6,565 nucleotides of DNA from an uncultured Lachnospiraceae bacterium. Lineage in GTDB: Bacteria; Bacillota; Clostridia; Lachnospirales; Lachnospiraceae. Each line of letters opens with the position of its first letter. The stretch's first letter is position 1. Below are positions 1 to 4,117 of the stretch, piece by piece. The stretch is taken from assembly GCA_910583835.1 (NCBI GenBank), contig CAJTYM010000041.1:1-6565 (forward strand), read 5' to 3'. The position numbers were made by a program, and so were the translations under genes. The notes beneath the pieces were generated by a model, which was not told the origin of the DNA, made no database searches, and saw nothing but the letters and a program-made list of their open reading frames with translations.

Positions 1-578
1 ATAACTCCATTTTTCTTTAGTGTATAGTATGTTTTCATAGTCAGGGCATAATCACGCTGGCAAATGGCATATAAATCATAGGCTGTCTTATGTTTAAAGT
101 CGTCCATGCTGAATATTTTGCCCTCAAAGAATAGGTTATGTAACATTGCAGGAAAATGGCAACTGTCAAAAGCCTCACTGATAGAAGCAAGAGAGCGTAT
201 CTGAATGCCATACTTCCGGCATATGCTGTCAAGTTCCGGCATTGTGCTTTTGCCCATATTACGGAACTTTAGTATTTCCTCTCTGGGATGTAGTGATAAC
301 TGTGAGAGGTATAGTATGTTGTTCTTTATAAGGACATTTTGCAGCCTCTTTGACATGGAAATATCATTAACAGATATTTCGTTTTCCGGTGGGTACAGGT
401 ATCCTAATGCGTTCAGTTCATCAGCAATGGCAAGTACATTATAATTTTTAGGACATCTGTTTGCAAATGTTAGATAATTAAGCCCTTCAAGGTCTGAAAC
501 TTTGGTAATCCCTAAACACCATGACAGGGCTGTTTTGACTTCCGGTGAAAGTTTTAAATCCTTAATATATGTTTCCAT
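1..578 (-). CDS. RNA polymerase alpha-CTD-like repeat protein, paralogue B (3' end cut by window edge)
   Basis: An open frame of 192 codons runs from ATG at 578 off the left edge with no stop, so the C-terminus is missing. The start follows a GAGGTG ribosome site about 7 bases upstream. Residues 73-128 align without gaps to the C-terminal domain of RNA polymerase alpha. The DNA-contacting residues known in E. coli (R265, N268, G296, E302) correspond to R78, N81, G109 and E115, and the RNMGKST stretch matches the NLGKKS loop. Weaker copies of the same helix-hairpin-helix pattern lie at about 10-60 and 143-192. The protein lacks the alpha N-terminal assembly domain, so it is not alpha itself. 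By eye about half the residues match the gene at 865-1650. Inferred role: a DNA-binding or transcription-modulating protein. The actual function and partner are unknown. Confidence 0.8.
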   Translation of the reverse strand, partial: METYIKDLKLSPEVKTALSWCLGITKVSDLEGLNYLTFANRCPKNYNVLAIADELNALGYLYPPENEISVNDISMSKRLQNVLIKNNILYLSQLSLHPREEILKFRNMGKSTMPELDSICRKYGIQIRSLASISEAFDSCHFPAMLHNLFFEGKIFSMDDFKHKTAYDLYAICQRDYALTMKTYYTLKKNGV

Positions 579-626
579 ATCCCGCACCTCGTATTCATTG
601 AAAGCCTCATTGGTTATGGCAGATCA

Positions 627-646
627 CTTTTCCCTACAGGGTAAAG
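627..646. promoter_or_regulatory. Near-palindrome upstream of paralogue B
   Basis: A 20-bp imperfect dyad, CTTTTCCCTACAGGGTAAAG, with two mismatched pairs lies about 50 bp upstream of the start of the alpha-CTD-like gene at 578. Its position would suit an operator. No convincing promoter boxes were seen beside it, so its function is a guess. Confidence 0.25.
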
Positions 647-702
647 AAAAGCATTTAAAATAGTGCAGATTGAAATGATAAAAATTGATTTCACTGCATA
701 AA

Positions 703-835
703 TCAGTGCATGTCCTTATCCATATGTGTATCTGCCGGTAACTTTTCTATCAATGGTGACAATATAAATGATTTCGCAGAGATTATCAATATCCTTTGCA
801 GAAAATGAACCATTTGAGCAGAAAACGGACATATA
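703..835 (-). pseudogene. C-terminal remnant of a third alpha-CTD-like paralogue
   Basis: On the minus strand the last 18 codons before the TGA at 703-705 read SPLIEKLPADTHMDKDMH. The end of the intact gene at 865-1650 reads SSLIQKLLTDTHIDKVVD, and the stop falls at the same place. DNA identity is high over roughly the last 50 bp. Further upstream the similarity continues only weakly and in another frame (around CSNGSFSAKDIDNL), so one frame change near 755-765 has to be assumed. No start codon or ribosome site leads into the matching frame. The scrap sits between two intact paralogues. It is best explained as what remains of another array member after deletion or unequal recombination. The left boundary at the stop is firm; the right boundary is approximate. 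Confidence 0.6.
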
Positions 836-864
836 AGCAGCTTTGCAACACTTAATTGCGTTAA

Positions 865-1650
865 TCAGTCCACGACCTTATCTATATGTGTATCTGTCAA
901 TAACTTTTGTATTAATGATGACAGTGCTGGAGCACTGTCGGATATTGCTTTGAGCTGCTGTTCACTGCAATCTGAAAGCTGCGAAACCGCAATAATCCCA
1001 TATTGTTTAAATAACTGAACAGATTTATATTGGGGTAAAATTTCAAACAGATACTGGTCATTCCAGCCGCAGAGTGTCACTCCATTTTTCCTTAGTGCAT
1101 GGTATGTTTTCATGGTAAGGCAGTAATCCTGTTCGCATATATTATATAAATCATGGGCAGATTTGTTTCGGATATCATCTACACTAAATATGTTGCCTCT
1201 AAAGAAAAGCGGGTATATTTTTTTGTGAAATTGAAATTCGCTGAATGCCTCTTTAATGGGGCAAAGGGAATGTATCTGAATCCCGTATTTTCCACAAAGG
1301 GTATCAATTTCTGACATAGCAAGTTCACCTACGTTGCGAAACTGCAATATTTCTTCCCTTGGATATACAGAAAGCTGTGCAAGGTATACGATGCCATTTC
1401 TTAAAAAAATATTCCGCATTTTCCTTGACATGGGAATGTCATGGATTGATATTGCGTTTTCGGCAGAAGGAAGGTAGCCTAAGTCATTCAGTTTTTTTAT
1501 AATCAAAGCCTTATTGCAATCTTGTGGAAGCGCCTTTGCTAATGTAAGGCAATCATACTCTTCTAGGTCCGAAACTTTAGTAATATGTATTTTCTGCAAA
1601 GTCTTTTTGATATATAGGGAATAATGTAATTCTAGGATGTCATTTTTCAT
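865..1650 (-). CDS. RNA polymerase alpha-CTD-like repeat protein, paralogue A (complete)
   Basis: This gene encodes 261 residues. An ATG at 1656 is also in frame, but the AGAGG ribosome site lies only one base from it and seven from ATG 1650, so 1650 is preferred. Four helix-hairpin-helix units of the alpha-CTD type can be traced at about 12-60, 72-127, 144-192 and 204-252. The second is clearest: MSRKMRN followed by EEILQFRNVGE and a KYGI end. Compared with E. coli alpha, N268, G296 and E302 equivalents are kept (N80, G109, E114), but R265 is Lys (K77) and the K298/S299 pair is Leu-Ala. DNA contact may therefore differ from that of paralogue B. No signal peptide or membrane segment is present, so it should be cytoplasmic. 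A good TATAAT box lies 34 bp upstream of the start. Its role is unknown; a DNA-binding scaffold or transcription regulator is an inference from the fold. Confidence 0.85.
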   Translation of the reverse strand: MKNDILELHYSLYIKKTLQKIHITKVSDLEEYDCLTLAKALPQDCNKALIIKKLNDLGYLPSAENAISIHDIPMSRKMRNIFLRNGIVYLAQLSVYPREEILQFRNVGELAMSEIDTLCGKYGIQIHSLCPIKEAFSEFQFHKKIYPLFFRGNIFSVDDIRNKSAHDLYNICEQDYCLTMKTYHALRKNGVTLCGWNDQYLFEILPQYKSVQLFKQYGIIAVSQLSDCSEQQLKAISDSAPALSSLIQKLLTDTHIDKVVD

Positions 1651-1683
1651 AAGCATTCCTCTTATTGTATTTGGATTAATGGA

Positions 1684-1712
1684 ATTATAACATTCTTTTT
1701 TTTACAAATAAA
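1684..1712 (-). promoter_or_regulatory. Promoter for alpha-CTD-like paralogue A
   Basis: On the minus strand a perfect TATAAT (1689-1684) is separated by 17 bases from a weak -35 box, TTTATT (1712-1707), with an A-rich spacer. Transcription would start about 27 bases before the ATG at 1650. The upstream terminator hairpin begins right next to the -35 box, so this gene probably has its own transcript. Confidence 0.55.
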
Positions 1713-1713
1713 G

Positions 1714-1745
1714 AGAGAACTGGTTTATATTTTGACCAGTCCTCT
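1714..1745 (-). terminator. Terminator after the DUF6061-like gene
   Basis: Arms 1714-1724 and 1735-1745 form an 11-bp stem in RNA (one G-U pair) around a 10-base loop. The core is a perfect ACTGGT/ACCAGT inverted repeat. On the minus strand it lies 18 bases past the TAA at 1763 and is followed by TCTTTATTTGT, a moderate T-rich tail. Because it abuts the promoter of the next gene it could also act as an operator. Confidence 0.5.
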
Positions 1746-1762
1746 ATTCAAAGAAAGATGTG

Positions 1763-2002
1763 TTACCATAATTCTAATGAATCTTCCGCATCTACCCATG
1801 TCTGTATATCGCCCTCAAGATACAGCGTTGCATATTCAAGGGGATTGTCTATTGCCAAAGCATTTAAGGCACATTCGGAGCATGGTGTTGTTTTTAATCC
1901 TTCTTCCGCTTTGCTGCAATCTATCCGTAAAATATATCCGTCAAAAGTGGTTACATCAATACTGTTATGGAGCATATTATATGTTGCATGAATAAACCTC
2001 AT
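1763..2002 (-). CDS. Small DUF6061-like protein of unknown function
   Basis: This gene encodes 79 residues. The start at 2002 (MRFIHATYN) is chosen because AAAGGA lies nine bases upstream; an in-frame ATG further upstream (2059) has no such site. The pattern resembles the small clostridial family DUF6061 as I remember it. It has an N-terminal 'A.YNM....I.V...DG....IDC' strand pair (residues 5-29), then a polar helical stretch, then 'NPLEYATLYLEGDIQTW' near the C-terminus (about 53-69). No enzyme motif, signal peptide or membrane segment is visible, and the protein is acidic. It is followed by its own hairpin terminator, so it is likely monocistronic. The family name is from memory and moderately sure; no function is known. 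Confidence 0.7.
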   Translation of the reverse strand: MRFIHATYNMLHNSIDVTTFDGYILRIDCSKAEEGLKTTPCSECALNALAIDNPLEYATLYLEGDIQTWVDAEDSLELW

Positions 2003-2107
2003 ATTTTTTCGTCCTTTCTTCTTGAGTTTTGGAGAAATTTTTGAAAGCATTCCAATCAATTCTTCCTGTCCTGTTCATTTCATGTTATAATTTGTTACAG
2101 GTTTTTG

Positions 2108-2278
2108 TTTCCCTTATTTTTGCCCTTATGAGAGTTCGTAACATGAGGGAAAAGGATATAACACAAGGGAAAGTCTAAGGGCAAACTCACTTGCTATAAA
2201 TTTAGCATTTTCAAGGGTTTGCGGACTTTTTGAAGATAAGATATAACAGTTATTAAATGCTATAAAAAGTGTCTTATC
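2108..2278 (+). other. Structured intergenic block with alternative stem-loops
   Basis: This gene-free DNA carries several nested or competing inverted repeats. TTTGCCCTTA (2119-2128) pairs with TAAGGGCAAA (2176-2185). That same strand can instead pair through GCAAAC (2181-2186) with GTTTGC (2217-2222), inside a larger stem closed by AAAGTC/GACTTT (2170-2175 and 2224-2229) and ending in CTTTTTG. A further stem joins GATAAGA (2235-2241) to TCTTATC (2272-2278). A TATAAT at 2085-2090 could start a plus-strand transcript of about 140 bases, but its -35 box is poor. It resembles an attenuator or a small terminated RNA, yet no plus-strand gene follows. No known RNA family was recognised. Confidence 0.35.
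2170..2231 (+). terminator. Stem-loop with short T tract
   Basis: On the plus strand AAAGTC/GACTTT and GCAAAC/GTTTGC stack around an inner TGCTA/TAGCA hairpin, and the stem runs into CTTTTTG. Bulges and only five T residues make it a moderate candidate. It would end any plus-strand RNA begun near 2095. Confidence 0.35.
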
Positions 2279-2373
2279 AGAATTCCCATTTACCTTATGT
2301 TTTTCATTTTACTCTATATAGGAAATCAAACAATACAAAACCATCTTTTTTATTCTGATTGTATCGGTTTATC

Positions 2374-2532
2374 CTCAATGCGAAAGCGGAACATTTAGTT
2401 ACACTTTGGTTGCACTACGAAGATGATGTGTCGGAAAGCCCCTTTCTATCAGTATTTTTTAAGTAACAATACTTCAAGTTCCATCTTCCGCATTGAGAAA
2501 AGGAACCTTGTGAAAGACGAGGTTTCCTTTTT
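2374..2532. repeat. Palindromic intergenic repeat, copy 1
   Basis: This element of about 160 bp aligns over its whole length with 3177-3333, with shared blocks such as 'GAAAGCCCCTTTCTATCAGT' and 'CATCTTCCGCAT'. Its ends form a long inverted repeat: CTCAATGCG (2374-2382) with CGCATTGAG (2489-2497), extended inward by GGAAC/GTTCC. Internal hairpins are GAAAG-CCC-CTTTC and AGTATT/AATACT. A terminator-like hairpin forms the right end. The frame is broken in this copy, so it is non-coding. It lies just downstream of the toxin gene. It may be a small non-autonomous mobile element or a conserved RNA; which one cannot be told from two copies. Confidence 0.7.
2498..2532. terminator. Terminator of the toxin-antitoxin operon (repeat copy 1)
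   Basis: AAAAGGAA (2498-2505) pairs with TTCCTTTT (2524-2531), and CCT pairs with AGG with one bulged T. The A tract on one side and T tract on the other make it usable in both directions. It lies about 20 bases past the toxin stop on the minus strand. Confidence 0.6.
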
Positions 2533-2551
2533 AATCTGTATTTATAGTTAA

Positions 2552-2833
2552 CTATTCATCAAATAAATCCGCATGCGTACCTGTGTCAATCAATGTCAAT
2601 GTTAATATATCATTTTCTATCAGATATATTAGCAACCAATCAGACTGAATATGACATTCTCGATATCCTTTATAATTTCCAATAAGAGCATAGTCTCTAT
2701 TTTTCTCATCCAAAGGAATGTTATGCAGCAATTTTTCTACAACATCTTCCAGTAAAGAAATATTGAGTCCTCGTTTCTTAGCAAGTTTCAACCCCTTTTT
2801 GAATTTCCCGGTAAGGACTAACTCATATTTCAT
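2552..2833 (-). CDS. YafQ/RelE-family mRNA interferase toxin
   Basis: This 93-residue protein has the size and layout of the YafQ branch of the RelE toxins, which cut mRNA on the ribosome. The core KGYRECHIQSDWLLIY (55-70) and TGTHADLF (84-91) match YafQ. Residues equivalent to its H63, D67, W68, H87 and F91 are H61, D65, W66, H87 and F91. The position of YafQ H50, which also matters for activity there, is Tyr48 here (DYAL instead of DHPL). Activity may be altered, or another residue may serve. Its ATG overlaps the antitoxin stop by four bases (ATGA, 2830-2833), and GGAGG lies about ten bases upstream inside the antitoxin gene, which fits translational coupling. The frame is intact. Assignment to the toxin family is firm; whether it is active is not known. 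Confidence 0.93.
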   Translation of the reverse strand: MKYELVLTGKFKKGLKLAKKRGLNISLLEDVVEKLLHNIPLDEKNRDYALIGNYKGYRECHIQSDWLLIYLIENDILTLTLIDTGTHADLFDE

Positions 2834-3102
2834 AAATCAATGTCCTCCAATGCTTCTGCAAAACTGCCGTATCTCTTTGCATTCGGATCTCTGCTGATTT
2901 GCTTTGCTTCCTCCATAGCATCTATCACTTCTTTTTTATATCTTGGAAGTTCCACACGGAAAGGAAGTCCGCCACGCATGATTGTCTGTCTTAAAAACAT
3001 ATTCACCGCGCTGGACATATCAATTCCAAGTTGATTAAACAACTCTACAGCCTGTTTTTTCACATCTTCTTCTATTCTTATCTGCGTTTGCACAGTTGCC
3101 AT
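2830..3102 (-). CDS. RelB/DinJ-family antitoxin
   Basis: This 90-residue protein has an N-terminal ribbon-helix-helix DNA-binding part. It has a strand at about 4-10 (VQTQIRI), then helices through EEDVKKQAVELFNQLGIDMSSAVNMFLRQTI, ending in the GGLPF turn common in DinJ-type proteins (about 44-48). The C-terminal half (about 49-90) is charged and should wrap around and block the toxin encoded by the overlapping downstream gene. Known relatives dimerise through the ribbon and repress their own operon, alone or with the toxin. AAGGTG six bases before the ATG sets the start. A strong promoter lies directly upstream, so antitoxin and toxin form a two-gene operon that ends at the repeat terminator at 2498-2532. 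Confidence 0.93.
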   Translation of the reverse strand: MATVQTQIRIEEDVKKQAVELFNQLGIDMSSAVNMFLRQTIMRGGLPFRVELPRYKKEVIDAMEEAKQISRDPNAKRYGSFAEALEDIDL

Positions 3103-3125
3103 AATTTCACCTTCTTTCTTCTGTT

Positions 3126-3154
3126 ATAGTATATCATTTTGTTTACATTGTCAA
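3126..3154 (-). promoter_or_regulatory. Promoter of the toxin-antitoxin operon
   Basis: On the minus strand a perfect TTGACA (3154-3149) is followed after 17 bases by TACTAT (3131-3126). An overlapping TATACT at 15-base spacing is an alternative -10 box. The surrounding TATAGTATA dyad lies where the antitoxin would be expected to bind; the operator role is inferred. Confidence 0.7.
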
Positions 3155-3176
3155 TCACCCTTTCTGGGATTTATTC

Positions 3177-3333
3177 TTACTGCGGAAGCGGAACCATTTA
3201 GTTACAATTTGGTTACACTTATCAGATGATGTGCCAGAAAGCCCCTTTCTATCAGTTTTTTGAGAGTGATAATACTTCACCATCTTCCGCATCAAAAAAG
3301 GAAATCTTTCATAGCAGAAAGGTTTCCTTTTTT
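3177..3333. repeat. Palindromic intergenic repeat, copy 2
   Basis: This is the second copy of the 160-bp element found at 2374-2532, in the same orientation. The end palindrome is TGCGGAAG (3181-3188) with CTTCCGCA (3284-3291). The inner GAAAG-CCC-CTTTC hairpin is kept. The next hairpin uses TATCA/TGATA instead of AGTATT/AATACT, so a stem is formed in both copies but by different bases. A terminator hairpin closes the right end. The two copies bracket the toxin-antitoxin operon as direct repeats. This copy happens to be open on the minus strand, but the other is not, so it is treated as non-coding. Confidence 0.7.
3294..3333. terminator. Terminator of the Uma2 gene (repeat copy 2)
   Basis: AAAAAAGGAAA (3294-3304) pairs with TTTCCTTTTTT (3323-3333). 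CTTTC/GAAAG continues the stem through one U-G pair, leaving a six-base loop. With A and T tracts on either side it can stop transcription in both directions. It lies about 40 bases past the Uma2 stop on the minus strand. Confidence 0.75.
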
Positions 3334-3373
3334 GTCCTATAAGGGAAAAATCCTTGGCTGTGATTAGTGCAGT

Positions 3374-3919
3374 TTAAGAGAGCAGCGCAGCCATGCAGAT
3401 GCTTAAATCTTCATAAAGGCATACGGGGATGTCATCGTCAAACGAATACTGCCCTGTTTTCTCTTCCTTTTCAAAATCATAGACTGTGACGGTGGATTTG
3501 ATGGGATTGACAATCCAGTATTCCCGCACGCCGGCGGTACGGTATTTAAAAAGTTTTATCCCATAGTCCATATGTTCCGTGCTGGGAGAGACAATCTCGA
3601 TAATCCAGTCAGGTGCGCCGTTGCAGCCGCGGTCATCCAATTTCTTCTTATCGCATATCACGGAGATGTCGGGCTCCACATAATTTCGGTTGTCTTTGTT
3701 AAGGAAGACAGCAAAGGGCGCGGCATAAACATCACAGTTTCCATTATTGCTACTGATATAATCCCCAATTTCCTGATGTAATTTCCAACTTATTTTTTGA
3801 TGAAGCCGCATAGGCGGAGCCATGTTATAAAGCTGTCCGTCAATCAGTTCTGCCCGCTGTCCGTCCGGCAGGGCATAAATGTCTTCGATGGTATAAATCC
3901 GTTCTTGTGGCAGTGCCAT
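3374..3919 (-). CDS. Uma2-family (DUF820) putative endonuclease
   Basis: This gene encodes 181 residues, the usual length for Uma2 proteins, which share the PD-(D/E)XK nuclease fold but mostly have no known substrate. Visible family motifs in order are RAELIDGQLYNM (22-33, with the conserved Glu24), VEPDISVI (81-88, acidic Asp84), and DWIIEIVSPST (104-114, Glu108 and the SPS/T turn). The AGVREYWIVNP strand-helix follows (129-139). The likely metal-binding residues are Glu24, Asp84 and Glu108 by analogy with the fold. The start at 3919 follows GAGGTG; a longer frame to 3988 would run through a palindrome and a TATAAT box and lacks a ribosome site. It is transcribed alone, divergent from the permease. 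No partner methylase or mobile-element gene is beside it, so its job here is open. Confidence 0.88.
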   Translation of the reverse strand: MALPQERIYTIEDIYALPDGQRAELIDGQLYNMAPPMRLHQKISWKLHQEIGDYISSNNGNCDVYAAPFAVFLNKDNRNYVEPDISVICDKKKLDDRGCNGAPDWIIEIVSPSTEHMDYGIKLFKYRTAGVREYWIVNPIKSTVTVYDFEKEEKTGQYSFDDDIPVCLYEDLSICMAALLS

Positions 3920-3941
3920 ATCATCACCTCGTTTTTTTATA

Positions 3942-3972
3942 ATTATACCATAATCACTTCGTGATATGGTAT
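3942..3972. promoter_or_regulatory. Uma2 promoter box with overlapping palindrome
   Basis: TATAAT on the minus strand (3947-3942) suits a start of the Uma2 transcript, but no good -35 box is seen. It overlaps a 28-base palindrome, ATACCAT...ATGGTAT (3945-3972), whose inner part ATCAC-TTC-GTGAT also pairs, with one bulged A. A protein bound here would cover the promoter, so it is a likely operator. Confidence 0.45.
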
Positions 3973-3996
3973 GGTTACCTATGCGCACTGCGGCGC

Positions 3997-4023
3997 GTAT
4001 AATATCTGTCGATATTATACCAT
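3997..4023. promoter_or_regulatory. Perfect palindrome with TATAAT boxes, upstream of the permease
   Basis: GTATAATATC-TGTC-GATATTATAC (3997-4020) is a perfect 10-bp inverted repeat and therefore holds TATAAT on both strands. On the plus strand TTACCT lies 17 bases before the box at 3998-4003, a weak -35. The word ATTATACCAT at 4014-4023 also occurs at 3942-3951 over the Uma2 -10 box, which suggests one regulator binds both sites. Confidence 0.45.
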
Positions 4024-4117
4024 GTTTCCTTTATGGAGAACAGATAAAAATGGATTTAAGGATTATTTAATAATTTATCTATTATTATACATTCATAAAA
4101 ACGAAAGGGGCGAAATG

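Noticed and set aside
205..444. Plus-strand open frame of 79 codons
   Set aside because: It is antisense to the well-supported alpha-CTD-like gene, has no ribosome site and resembles nothing. A short minus-strand frame at 41-232 is likewise out of frame with that gene.
1732..1995. Two overlapping plus-strand frames opposite the DUF6061-like gene
   Set aside because: No ribosome sites; the minus-strand frame has one plus a family-like pattern.
2128..2178. 16-codon plus-strand frame as a gene
   Set aside because: It has no ribosome site and no recognisable product. It is kept only as a possible leader peptide in the finding on the structured block.
2374..2532. Integron attC-like recombination site next to a toxin-antitoxin cassette
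   Set aside because: The layout (palindrome plus toxin-antitoxin pair) is suggestive. However, the ends do not fit the attC core pattern RYYYAAC/GTTRRRY and no integrase is present.
3181..3333. Minus-strand coding remnant (for example an integrase tail) in the repeat
   Set aside because: Copy 2 is open by chance, but the matching frame of copy 1 has several stops, so coding is not conserved.
3971..4117. Extended N-terminus for the permease from ATG 3971
   Set aside because: It would translate through both palindromes and TATAAT boxes. The clear AGGGG site is just before 4115/4118, where the typical basic start and first membrane helix begin.
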